From assembly GCF_003473485.1 (NCBI RefSeq), contig NC_053043.1, positions 3,606,001-3,670,000 of the forward strand: 64,000 bases of DNA, given 5' to 3'. How positions within the stretch are numbered: position 1 is the stretch's first letter; each line of letters begins with the position of its first letter. This DNA comes from Medicago truncatula (Eukaryota > Streptophyta > Magnoliopsida > Fabales > Fabaceae). Shown in pieces: positions 33,539-44,411 of the stretch. Both the position numbers and the translations under genes were made by a program. The notes beneath the pieces are model-generated. The model did no database searches and had not been told where the DNA came from. It saw only the letters and a list, made by a program, of their open reading frames with translations.

Positions 33539-36500
33539 TCAGGAATCCAGGGAGAGATTTTCAAGTTCTCGGAATCCTTGAGGTGATGCTTTTTTTAACT
33601 CTAGAGCTCTCTTGTAAGGAGGGGCAATAGGAGGTTGTACTGGATCCAAGCTCTGATATGTTCCCCCAGCAACTTTAGGCAGTGGATATGACCTATCAGA
33701 ATCATATCCAGTGAGGTCCCCGCAAGCTAGAAATGGGATATACACCTTATTAGGGCCTTCCAACCACCCACTAACACAATCTGCAAACACACATGCATTA
33801 ATTACTCCACATCAATACCATGAAAATAACTATACATGATAGTAATACAATGAAGAAATTCAACAACAAAATATTGTATCTCAAGTTATGATAGAAAGGG
33901 CAAAGGGCAACTCGGTGCACTAAAGCTCCCGCATATGCGGGGTCCGGGAAGGGGTCTCAGGTTATGATAAGCACACTAAAATCAGGGATAACATTTTCGA
34001 AGCTGGGTTTGTTTCTATTCTATGACTGCTTTTAAGAATTGCTAGAAGGACTGACATATACCTGTATCATCTACGCCTGATGGACTTCCAACCTTCTCAA
34101 GAAGTCGGTGAAGATCTTTCGGGTTGAATCCTTCAGGAGGGGAGTAGTTTTCACAAACTGCAAATGCCTCTGCAAGGGTGAACAACTAAGAAATTAGCAC
34201 AAATAGTATTAACCCACCTTCCTACCATTTTAAACCAAGGGAAATAGCCAAGTTAAACAAGGAGTATATTTGAAGTTCATATACATTGTCAGATGCTTAC
34301 ACATAATGTGTGGCATAACTACCAATTACTAAGCTATGGAAAATGCGTTTCCATAACAATTCATAAAGAAACTATAAAGAGCTAAAAAAGTATGCTTTTA
34401 AAAAAAAATAGTAACAAACAAGAAACAGTTTTTACCTATGCTGGAATTACGGCTACTTTTTGGCTTTGCGAAAGTCACCACAGGGAAAAATAATTTTAGC
34501 TGCAAACAAAAAGGCAACTTAGTATATGGAATTATGACTTTTGGATTCAAAGACTATGATACACCTTTACCACTTTCCCCTTTATTATCAGTTATTTAGC
34601 AGAAGCCAGAAAGTACAACAACACAACAATTTCACAAGTACAACGAAAAATTATCTTTTAACCAGACAAAAGCAGGCTACAAGTGACATAATCAGTTCAG
34701 AAAAGTTATCTTTTAACTCCTGCAAGTGCACTTGTTGTATTTATCAAGAGTAGGCTTTCCTTTTCCTTTAAAGTCAATTACATTGTCAACCAATTGGCTC
34801 ATTGTTTCTGTTCAGAATTTTGGTAAAACCCTGGATCTTTTAGGATGATCTAACTTTCAAAGTTACAAGTCTAGTGATATTTGTATTACTTTCATTGTTT
34901 TCAAAGGTTAGGAGCTTTCATTCTCTGTTTAGGCCTAATTTATTTCCAGAGATGAGCATCAACTGTCACTTTACTACAGAAGTTGTGAAAGCTAACTAAA
35001 AGTTGGACGACTGCCACAGATTAAAGCAAAACATACTTATGCTAAGTCAAACAATGTGTAGGTCTCCAGTTCCTGAAATCTTAATGGCAAGGGGAAACTT
35101 CAAATACCTGACAGTATAGAAGGCTTGTGTCCTTTCCTCTAAATATCTTCGCAATGAACTTCCCTCCTTCCTTCAGTACATGAGTAACAATTGTCAACCC
35201 CTGCAAGAAGTAAGTAATTAGCATCAATCTGCGACAAAAATCCAACAAGATAAACAAATAAAATCATGAAACTCTAAGCGAATGAAGGAATAGTCCATTT
35301 AAATTAAACTATATACTACGCATGTGCTTATATATTAGATTAGATAAGGTAGTAGACTGACTGGGAATAACAAGCATATATCTATATAAAGGGGCGTCGC
35401 TGATTTTATAGCCTTCAATATCGTTTGCCATCCGTAATTTTAGGTAACGGTAATGAACAACAACAATATTGCTTGCACCATGGCAAACCTAAAAGACAAT
35501 AATAACAACAACAACAACAACAACAACCAAGCCTTATCCCACTAAGTGGGGTCGGCTACATGGATCAAATGACGCCATAGTGTTCTATCAAAAACCATAT
35601 TTGGATCCAACTCATTGACAAAAATTAAGTACTTACTGCAAGTATGAGTTGGGATTGAACAAATTCATCCATGTCATGAAGTCCGGTAACTACAAAAAAT
35701 GAAGCCACATTTTTAAACTACAAACCAAAATGACGAAAAGCCCAAATATTAGAGTTTGTCTGTAGAATGTGTTTGAACTGACATGGAGCAACTAAAAAGA
35801 GATAAATTGATTCTCGTTGGTCCCATGAAAGAGGTTAAAACAAACAGTATCAAATCATTTGTAGCTGTTTGGTAAATATCATGTATTGAGAAGTTATGAA
35901 TTTAAATTACCATCAGGAGCACCATCACACACAACAAGGTTGGCCTTGCAACCATCGAAATGTCTAATGACCTGAATCGAACAAGAGAAAACAATGTTGT
36001 TTAGAAACCTCGGTGCATCACTCATAAAGAAAGTTTAACTGATGGGATAAAGAAAGCTCAAAAAAAAAAAAGCAAGACCCATATGATCCTTCAAAGTTCC
36101 AACAAACCAAGACTCCGGCAGCAAAGGAACTATTTACAACAACAAGAGACATACTTATACATGTCAAGCTAGACACATGAATTGGCTAGATTTTATAATG
36201 CAGGAATTTAACTTTTCATATGAACGCACCATGTCTTTTCACAATCATTCTTTCTTACACAAACATGAACTGAACAAAAACAATTGGAAAAAAGAAAAAG
36301 AAATAAGGTATAGCAAAAGAAAGCAGGAATATATGGTTGAAATTCGACAAAGGAGAAATAACAACAAAAACCTTTTTCCAATAGGCCAGGATGGATACAT
36401 AAATCAAATGATGCCATTAAGTTCTATCATAAATTTTAGAGCAAAAACAACCGTATCAAATGAAACTCGTAATGCGTTCACATGTTCAAATAAATCTAAA

Positions 36501-38823
36501 TTGCTAATGAACTTGATCTCATGATGAATGAACTTGAGCAATAGAGTTTAGATAAATAAAAGAAGGGTTATGCTAACAAGTGCCCTAAGGGCATTGTTTA
36601 AGGAATCTATTATAAGAAATTTTATCTTGAACACATAAGTCAAACAAATGTAAAAGTAATAATTACAGAAGTTTCTAGGTAAAAGTTACTACTTTTAGTT
36701 GCTTAAACAATGCATCAAGGGCACTTGTTAGCATTTCCCATAAAAGAATTGATATCATTTTCAAATTCTACCGAGACAAGAGTGTTCCGTAAAGGGGGAA
36801 AAAACATGACATCTGTTAACAGAATAAAAAGCAACACTTCTGTACGTACCACTTCAGCGGTCCGAGCATTAGTTATATCACCCTGCACCTGGATAACACC
36901 TTCAATCGGAGCCATTGGCTGCAAATCAATAGCTACAATAAGAGGAAGATTTTCATCCCTGCATATCGTGATGCCGCAAGGAATTAACGATATTGATAGA
37001 AACAGAGATAATATGTGATAATTAACAGAGTGTTTGTAATGTGAAGAATCCTCCTTAACATAAAATGATACAGGATAAACAAAAAAGAAGAAATCAATAA
37101 ATTCAAAACAAAACAGGAAGAAAACAATGTTTGAAAGGATGAGGCACTAACTCAGAGATTGCACCTCACATAACACATCAGGGAAAGCTTAATTTAATAC
37201 TTCTTGTATAAGAACAATAATAAAAAGTTATGAATGTACATAACTATAACCAACGGAAAAGGATGATATCGTTTTATGGAGCTTAATTTCAATCCTATGT
37301 CCAAGAATGCATTTACAGGATGTGAAACCTCAATGTCATGGAAATTCTTAACAAAGCAGATAATTTCCAAAGAAAGTCAACTTACTTTGCATCAGGTGCA
37401 AGCTTGGCTGGAAGGTACAGTTTTCGACTCAAAACCTGCATGTACATTTTTTTAAGTATCATCCATACATCAAGATGGCTGGCAGATGAGATTTATGAAT
37501 GCTTTATCTTGTTTTTCCCCTCTATTATTTATATTTGGCAATAACTTGAAACTTGTGCCCTATTCTATCATAGATAAGTCCGATCTAGTTTTCATCCTTA
37601 GTGGTGTTAACTTTTTTAGCAAAACAGCAAAAGATTTTAGCTGGGTCGCTGTAGTACAACTGGATTTTCTGGTGCATTTCGCCTCCTTCATTTGCATCAG
37701 TGCGGCAAACAATTTGTTACTGTATTTTATGTAAATGAAATCTTTGGAGGCTAGGGGTGGGAGAACTAACATTCTGTTCTAGTCAAATGTGTTGTTCACT
37801 TTTGCAACAACACAAAAAATCATGGAGTTATGTCTTCAAATGATAGTGACCTCTAGGTTTAAATTAAAATCCTTCCTTAAAGTGAATTATACATTAGGAC
37901 GATTATGAAATAATAAAATTGAAGGGAAAAGACAAAATCATTAACTAATATCACAACATAAGGGAGTACTGTATGTGTCTGTTCTGAGGATAAGTTTAGG
38001 AAGAAGGACGGTTAGTCAATTATGAATCTAGAGCATAGACATGTCTCACAGTGAGAGCTCATAAACGACCCTATCGATGAAGGATAACCTGAAGACATCT
38101 AAAGCAAGACCTTCATGTCAGTTACATTTAATGATACTAGGTGAGTCAATCCCCTCGTTGATACAACGTTTTCTTATTTAAATGCTTTTCAGCACAAAGA
38201 GACATAGTTTGTGTTTGGTAAAAGAAATTACAGCTGCTTTTGATTTCTAAGAAACTAAATCAAAAGAAAATGTGTGTTAAATATGAAATATGTTGTTGAA
38301 ATATATATGGCTGTATGATTGTGAACAATTCATATGCGAGGGCAGTGATAATTTGATCACCGGTACCTGACTCCAACTGCCTGGGGCAGCACATAAATCT
38401 ACAACACGTTTCACCCCTGCAAAAAAGAACAAAATTGAAACTATAAGCAATACAGTGGAACAAAATGCTAGCAAGAACACTTCATTTATTCTGAGACATT
38501 AGCTACTTTCTCTATTTATATATTCAGGAAAGAGAGCAAATACCATCTCTGCTAAAAATGGCAAAAATAAATGCAACAAACTCGGAATAATTAAAATCGG
38601 CTTTCAAGGTTGAGAATGTGCACCTTCAAAAATGTTAAATTCCTCATCTATCTGAAGAAGTTTAAAAGCACTTCGAGCACGCCAACCTTCTTCTTTCGCT
38701 TTTCGGTAATATATATCCTGCAAACCAATTTAGCTAACATCAAATCAAACCAACAAAAAAAAAAAAAGAACAGTGTGAGAGTTAAATCAACCATACCCTC
38801 TTATCCCTTGAAGCTTTGCCCAT
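33539..38823 (-). CDS. TRM7: TRM7-type tRNA 2'-O-methyltransferase (FtsJ family)
   Basis: Eleven minus-strand exons join in frame to 316 aa: 38797-38823, 38624-38717, 38367-38416, 37386-37435, 36850-36958, 35911-35971, 35637-35689, 35108-35200, 34436-34499, 34062-34169 and 33539-33780. [33 protein letters not shown] (SAM motif I) and [15 protein letters not shown] are diagnostic. The FtsJ catalytic tetrad is present as Lys28, Asp126, Lys166 and Glu201. Yeast Trm7 with its partners methylates positions 32 and 34 of the tRNA anticodon loop; that role is inferred. The C-terminal [14 protein letters not shown] region is the usual eukaryotic tail. Introns contain RTE and MITE fragments. It shares a 532-bp divergent upstream region with the PPR gene. 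Confidence 0.95.
33894..33954. mobile_element. Short GC-rich retroposon in TRM7 intron, 61 bp
   Basis: TCTCAAGTTATGATA (33879-33893) and TCTCAGGTTATGATA (33955-33969) flank GAAAGGGCAAAGGGCAACTC then GGTGCACTAAAGCTCCCGC and GCGGGGTCCGGGAAGGGG. The GGTGCAC..GCTCCCGC..GGGGTCCGGG string is familiar from dispersed plant repeats. A 15-bp target duplication with one mismatch fits a retroposon fragment. Confidence 0.55.
35480..35620 (-). mobile_element. RTE-type LINE 3' end in TRM7 intron
   Basis: (AAC)n followed by CAAGCCTTATCCCACTAAGT and GGGGTCGGCTACATGGATCA is the well-conserved plant RTE 3' terminus, inserted in minus orientation between the exons at 35108-35200 and 35637-35689. Confidence 0.7.
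36350..36500 (-). mobile_element. Diverged RTE-type LINE 3' end in TRM7 intron
   Basis: AAATAACAACAAAAACC then GGATGGATACATAAATCAAA and TGATGCCATTAAGTTCTATC parallels the sequence at 35.5 kb (GCTACATGGATCAAATGACG, CCATAGTGTTCTATCA), so this is an older copy. Confidence 0.5.
36565..36739. mobile_element. Mutator-type MITE in TRM7 intron, 175 bp
   Basis: The perfect 9-bp duplication ATAAAAGAA flanks it (36556-36564 and 36740-36748). The ends GGGTTATGCTAACAAGTGCC and GGGAAATGCTAACAAGTGCC (complement of the right end) are inverted, followed by a shared GCATTGTTTAAG. A partial relative (GGGAAATGTTAACGAGTGCC) lies in CCT3 intron 3 near 55902. Confidence 0.85.
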
Positions 38824-39355
38824 GGTTTATTGCTTAAGAAACAAAAACATACAACAAAATGAGAAGAAGTTAGTTAACAAAAAACAGTTTCTCTGTTTCA
38901 GACATTTACTCAAACACCTAGAGTGCATATCAACATAGGCATAAAACTACAAACCTTTTCTCCTGAATCAAACTATCCAACAAATTTCACAGAATCACAC
39001 GCTACTGGCAGACAAAAACGAATACAAGAGTTTAAATGAGCAAAATCGAATTGTACTAAGAATCTCGTACAGTGTACGAGAGGTAATTGAAGAAGCTATG
39101 AACTTAGGAGGCAAAAGTGTTTTTGGAAACAAAACCGGGTAATTTTATTTGCATAATAAACCGGACCGACCCGTTTAAACACACGACCCGGACGATTTTA
39201 TAACCCAAATACATTCCGGGTTGGAGGGAAAAATACAATTTTCCCCCAACTTCTTCTAACTCAAGCATGACTGTTACTAGTTACTACTACTCTCGAGACC
39301 ACCCGACTCATCTAAACTAAATACTAAATGGAGCTTCAGATTAACAAGAATACAA
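38824..39355. promoter_or_regulatory. Shared divergent upstream region, TRM7 and PPR
   Basis: 532 bp separate the TRM7 start codon (minus) from the PPR start codon (plus). No other gene or TE lies between, so the promoters must share this space. GGACCGACCCGTTTAAAC near 39163 is a local GC-richer block; no clear TATA box. Confidence 0.5.
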
Positions 39356-40903
39356 ATGAAGCCTCAGAATCTGAATCAAATAGCGAAGCTCTCTCAATTT
39401 CAAATCATAAACCCTAATCCCCAATTGTTAAATCAAAACCTTAAACTTCTTTCAAAATCACACGATAATGTCAAAGCTTTCTTCAACCTCTGCAATCAAA
39501 TGCTCTCTTGTTCTTCTTCCCACAATCACTACACCTTCACCCACGCGCTCAAAGCATGTTGTTCCTATCATGCGCACGCCAAAGGTCTTGAAATCCACGC
39601 GCGTCTCATCAAATCCGGTCACATCTTCGATGGCTTCATCAAAAACACTTTACTCTATTTTTACCTCTCCTCAAACGACGTCGTTTCAGCAACGCGCGTT
39701 TTCAAATCAATTCCTTCACCCGACGTAGTTTCATGGACTTCACTAATCTCAGGTCTCTCAAAATGTGGTTTTGAAACTGAAGCTATTGAAGCTTTCTCCT
39801 CAATAAATGTGAAGCCTAATGCATTAACTCTCGTAAGTGCGATTTCAGCTTGTTCGAGCATTGGAGCGATTAAATTTGGTAAAGCGATTCATGCTTACGG
39901 GTTGAAATCGTTGATGATTGATGGGAATATTGTTTTTTATAATGCTGCATTGGATTTGTATGCAAAATGTGGGTTTTTTAGTAATGCACGGAATGTGTTT
40001 GTGAAAATGTCTAAAAGGGATGTTATTTCTTGGACTACATTGTTAATGGCTTATGCACGTGGAGGACAATGTGGTGAGGCTGTTGAGGTTTTTAAACAAA
40101 TGATTGTAAGTGGAGAAGCTGAGCCAAATGAGTCGACGGTTGTTACCGTGTTATCGGCTTGTGCTTCTATCGGGTCTTTGAGTTTGGGGTGTTGGGTGCA
40201 TGATTATATTGAGAAAAGGATTGATCTTGATGTTGATGGTAATATTGGAAATGCATTGGTTAACATGTATGTTAAGTGTGGTGATATGAAAATGGGGTTG
40301 AAGGTTTTTAACATGGTTGTTCATAAAGATGTTATTTCTTGGGGTACTGTTATTTGTGGATTGGCTATGAATGGGTATGGTAAACAAGTTGTGCAGATGT
40401 TTTCACATATGCTGGTTCATGGGGTTTTACCTGATGATGTAACGTTTATTGGTTTGTTGTCTGCGTGTAGCCACGTTGGTTTGGTTAGTGAGGGAATGAT
40501 GTTCTTTAAAGCTATGAGAGATAGTTATGGCATTGTGCCACAAATGAGTCATTATGGTTGCATGGTTGATATGTATGGACGTGCTAGTTTGTTTGAGGAA
40601 GCTGTGGCTTTCCTTAAAGGTATGCCTGTTGAAGCGGAGGGACCTATTTGGAGTGCTCTTCTTCAGGCTTGTAAAACTCATGGTAATGAAGAGATGTCTG
40701 AATGGATTAGGGGACAAATCCATGATAAAAATGTTGGCGTTGGTACTCTTGCTTTGTTATCCAATATTTATGCTAGTTCTGAAAGGTGGGATGATGCTAA
40801 TAATGTTCGGAAAATAATGAGAGGCACTGGGTTGAAGAAGGTGGCTGGATTGAGCTGGGTTGAGCCTGAGGTTAGATTGGATTCAAGTTTATGTGCGGCT
40901 TAG
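39356..40903 (+). CDS. PLS-class PPR protein with E-type C-terminus
   Basis: An intronless 515-aa frame from ATG 39356. PLS-type repeats run from about residue 55 to 430, with signatures such as DVVSWTSLISGLSKCGFETE, NAALDLYAKCGFFSNARNVF, DVISWTTLLMAYARGGQCGE and GNALVNMYVKCGDMKMGLKV. The tail (PIWSALLQACKTHGNEEMSE, then LLSNIYASSERWDDANNVRK and MRGTGLKKVAGLSWVE) is the E/E+ region. There is no DYW deaminase domain, so if it takes part in C-to-U editing it would need a partner. Family knowledge places such proteins in plastids or mitochondria. The coding strand changes from C-rich to G-rich near codon 165-180. AATAAA at 41048-41053 is a likely poly(A) signal. Confidence 0.92.
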   Translation: MKPQNLNQIAKLSQFQIINPNPQLLNQNLKLLSKSHDNVKAFFNLCNQMLSCSSSHNHYTFTHALKACCSYHAHAKGLEIHARLIKSGHIFDGFIKNTLLYFYLSSNDVVSATRVFKSIPSPDVVSWTSLISGLSKCGFETEAIEAFSSINVKPNALTLVSAISACSSIGAIKFGKAIHAYGLKSLMIDGNIVFYNAALDLYAKCGFFSNARNVFVKMSKRDVISWTTLLMAYARGGQCGEAVEVFKQMIVSGEAEPNESTVVTVLSACASIGSLSLGCWVHDYIEKRIDLDVDGNIGNALVNMYVKCGDMKMGLKVFNMVVHKDVISWGTVICGLAMNGYGKQVVQMFSHMLVHGVLPDDVTFIGLLSACSHVGLVSEGMMFFKAMRDSYGIVPQMSHYGCMVDMYGRASLFEEAVAFLKGMPVEAEGPIWSALLQACKTHGNEEMSEWIRGQIHDKNVGVGTLALLSNIYASSERWDDANNVRKIMRGTGLKKVAGLSWVEPEVRLDSSLCAA

Positions 40904-41984
40904 AGGAGATTGATGAAGTTGTGTAACTCTACAGTGGTACCAATCTACAATGGAACTCTGAAGGTTGAAAGTTACATGTATCAATATATTTCTGTAGTCA
41001 GCTTATGGTAGACTTAAAATGTAAATTACTTCATTCTTGTACAAACCAATAAAATGCTTCGGTTGGCAGCAAGCAGTGCAATTTGATGACAAAAGCATAA
41101 TGCATAATTGTATATTCAACATATAGAACTAGACTTGATGGCAATGATATTCAAGAAATTATCTTTTTTGTTCTGGATTTATTGTTAAATCATGACAGAA
41201 TGTCACAAATTGACCATTCTATTGCTACAAATTATGGCCGTTTCATGGAAAATCATATTATGTGCTGGTGAAAAACCAGACAGCTGAAAATTTGAGTTTT
41301 TTTTATTTTGATGTCTTGTGTTCTACTATGTTAGTGTATCATTCTGGTGGTATGATCCTACTGCTGTTGTGGTTTTGGATTGTGTTGGTTTTGATGATTC
41401 TGTCTCCAAAATAGCAGTGAAATCGTTGTTTAAGCCATTGGAAAGAATCCAAGATTACTCGAAGAAATGTATGAAATTGGAAAGATTGTCTTGTGGCAAG
41501 CAAGGTTGATCTACTTACATCCCAGGTTTCACTTACAAAGTTAGATAGAGGGATTCCACAAGATGCAAGTGCTGGATGAACGCCCTAGTTAAGCGCAATT
41601 TTTCTATTCTTTGTTTTACACCTTTGTTTTTTACACGGTTCAACTAAAGGTCCATCTTTGGATGCTACTTCTACATTTTTTTTTGGTTTTTGAACGTTAA
41701 TAAGTATTTACCGTAGTTTTTCAGTAATTAATCTTTGTACATGTTGAGTACACTGGGTTAGGTTCTCTCTTTCTAAACAATGATAGAGTGTGATAGTTTA
41801 TGGACTAACTTGATGGATTGTGAATAGTTTAGATACCAATTTTTACATTTTTATAGTTCTGAAGCAAATAAAAGATATAGTGGTGGTACTTTGGAAACCA
41901 AATTGAATATTTACTCATTTATATCTCTTAACCCACTATTTTATTTTACTCATTTAACCAAACACTTTTCATTTTATATCACTA
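40904..41984. other. PPR 3' flank and intergenic
   Basis: The first 150 bp are probably 3' UTR. From about 41774 to 41984 is a dispersed sequence (GATAGTTTATGGACTAACTT, AAATAAAAGATATAG) related to 60.99-61.26 kb. It is the left half of the host repeat interrupted by the Helitron. Confidence 0.5.
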
Positions 41985-42013
41985 CTAGTATAGTGACCCG
42001 TGCCAAGCACGGG
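41985..42013 (-). other. Helitron 3' terminus: hairpin plus CTAG
   Basis: CCCGTGC (41997-42003) and GCACGGG (42007-42013) form a 7-bp stem with a 3-nt loop, eight bases from the terminal CTAG at 41985-41988. This matches the hairpin and CTRR end needed for Helitron termination. Confidence 0.8.
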
Positions 42014-42630
42014 GAAATAAAATACTTTTTTGATTAAATGTATAGATTTTATATTGTGTTATCTTAAAGTTATAAGTGTGGTTATAATTTAAATATGATA
42101 AGGAAAAAATATCATCTTAATTTTGTTAATTTTGTATATATTTTGAAATATCCAAACATTGCACATAACGATTAAAGTATTTAGATTTATTCTTATATTA
42201 ATTATTTGTAGTATAAGATGTACTCATTGTTAAACTTAGCATATGTAATATTTTTGCAAAAATACTCCGACGTACTGTATATTATTATTTGTTAACATAA
42301 TGTATTTTATTAATCATAAAAACTAAAAAATTTGTATTTTTTTATATAATAGAAAGTGTCAGATGTGTATACACCTAGTTTGTGAATGCAAACGTTAAAT
42401 TTTTTACGGGTGTGTATAAATATAATTTCGGCTACAGAAACGTCGATTGTTATTTGTTTTTATTTTTTACAAAACCAATGGTCTAATGTAAATATTGTAT
42501 TTTGGGGTAACAACGATGTAAAAAAAAAAGTTTCGCGTACTGTTATACCTAAAAAGTGCATCAATTAAAAGTCAATGGCAGGAGGATCTGCTTATATAGA
42601 AATTGCACATGTCTTGTAATGACCAATACG

Positions 42631-43037
42631 TAGACATGGCAACGGGGCGGACCGGAGGCGGGTTTGAGTATCCCCGTCCCCGCTTCCATGCACCCGCCCC
42701 CGTCCCCAAACCATATCGGGGGTAAAAATTGAACACCCAACCCCGCCCTCAATGGGGAAGGGTCTCCCGGCTCCACCACCACCCCCACCCGCGAAAACTT
42801 TATTTTTTATAAAATATTTAAAAAATGCATATTTTTTCATTTTTTCATAAAATTTAAGAAAGAACGTTTTCATTTTTTCTAATATATTAAAATAGGTTGG
42901 TGCTTATGGAAATAAGATTATAAAATTTAAGAAAGAAAGTTTTAAAAAGCGGGTGCTGGGCGGGGGTAAGCATCCCCCGCCCCCGCCCCTATACTAAAAC
43001 TCCAAATTTCCCCCACACCCGTACCCGCACCCGTACC
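42631..43037. mobile_element. GC-rich MITE-like element, copy 2
   Basis: TAGACATGGCAACGGGGCGG at the left corresponds to the TAGGCATGACAAC/CGGGGCGGG terminus of the element at 9902-10418. Long C-rich runs at the left (CACCCGCCCCCGTCCCC) and right (CCCCCGCCCCCGCCCC) flank an AT-rich core. The right terminus is truncated or degraded. Confidence 0.5.
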
Positions 43038-43039
43038 AA

Positions 43040-43320
43040 TGATCATACTTTTTGAAAAACTTCACGATACACAACATTTGTGGTCTCCTTGCAAACATTA
43101 TTATCTTCATCCAAAGATGCACCCAATCTCATATTAACAGTAAGCCTCAACAAATTACAATAAGCCCATATCTTTGATGAATTGATTGAGGCATCAACAA
43201 TATCCTGCCTCGTTCCTTTTCGGGCAACAGGCAATATCTACCTGAAATCACCACCTAAAACTATTAGCTTTATATGAGAGTCATTTCTATTTAAACATAT
43301 TAGCCTAAAAAATGTGGGAA
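43040..43320 (-). pseudogene. Helitron Pif1-like helicase fragment
   Basis: The minus strand encodes SHIKLIVLGGDFR, a stop, then ILPVARKGTRQDIVDASINS and SKIWAYCNLLRLTVNMRLGA. This is the motif II/III region of Pif1-type helicases as found at the C-terminal half of plant Helitron RepHel proteins (VLGGDFRQ.LPV, NMRL). Only about 90 residues survive. Its strand agrees with the Helitron orientation from the termini. Confidence 0.75.
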
Positions 43321-44065
43321 ATGCTGAATGGTGTCGTAGAGTTAGTAACTCTTAGTTTGTCCTTTACTATATCCTAAAAAAACACACCCCTCGAAAACAA
43401 CCTTCTCATCAAGGTTGGAATGTGCTAAATTTTTTAATGTGTAATAGTCTTCAAATGTATCACCCTTATCCCTATTTTTAATTAGTGAAATACTATTTTG
43501 ATTTTCACTTAAATTTGAACTCAAGATTCTTTACTCCTAGCTAGCTCCAAAACCTATTAATTCTTCTAATGTCTCTTTTGCTACTTTTCTAATATCATAT
43601 GTCATCTTGTTCCACGTATCATTTTTGCTTATATGTAGCTTCACACAACCTTCCTTCAAAATCTTTTGTAGGAAAACACTTTGGTTTTGATCCTTTAAAT
43701 GTCACCACTTGATCCTTGCATCTCAATCATTTCCTCTCATCTCCGCTCTTATCTTAACCCTTAATTACATCCATAACCAATATTATATCTTGGATAGTCA
43801 AACTCTCTCCTTGTAAAACTTTAAATTCAAACAAATATTTTTGTCATAATTCCTAATAAGAAATAAATATATTTGAGAACATGAAATCCCACTCTTGTAT
43901 GTAATAAATTTTCTTTTTATTTTCCTAAAGTAAGATTAAAAGACTACAAAAAATCTAGGATGGATTTACCCTATGCATTTATGTCCCCACGGTCATACCC
44001 TTGTTCACGCCTTTAAAACTTATCAAACACTCCTTACATGCCCATTTAGATCCCCTCCTAGAAAA

Positions 44066-44244
44066 TCTTTTTTTTTTTGCTTTCGCAACGGTTTCCGGCC
44101 CACCAAAGGTGGACGACTAATCCAGCTCATGCGTAGAGGCATGCGCACTGGCCAAGCGTTGTTCCTCGTAGAAATCAAACCCGGTATTCCCCGGATACGT
44201 CCTTGGAATGAGCTCCTTTCCACTGGAGCCCAAGCAACTTGGTT
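44066..44244 (-). mobile_element. SINE inserted in the RTE LINE, 179 bp
   Basis: TAGAAAA occurs at 44059-44065 and 44245-44251 as target duplication. On the minus strand the element starts ACCAAGTTGCTTGGGCTCCAG, holds a tRNA-like B box (GGGTTTGATTTC), then TGGGCCGGAAACCGTTGCG and an A tail. It splits the LINE endonuclease reading between ENVF and LGGDLNG. Confidence 0.85.
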
Positions 44245-44360
44245 TAGAAAAACATTTTCTCCTTGTGGTATATCTTGAATTAAACCTTTCAAATCCTTCC
44301 AAAATTTAACTTTAGAATATTCTTCCAAACCTACCTAAGGTGAGTAAACACTCATAACAT

Positions 44361-44411
44361 TAAAGATGTCTTATTTCCTTTAAAAAAAATAAAAAATAAA
44401 GATGTCTTATT
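44361..44411 (+). repeat. Tail-only retroinsertion scar (21-nt insert)
   Basis: The perfect 15-bp repeat TAAAGATGTCTTATT (44361-44375 and 44397-44411) flanks TCCTTTAAAAAAAATAAAAAA. Confidence 0.65.
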
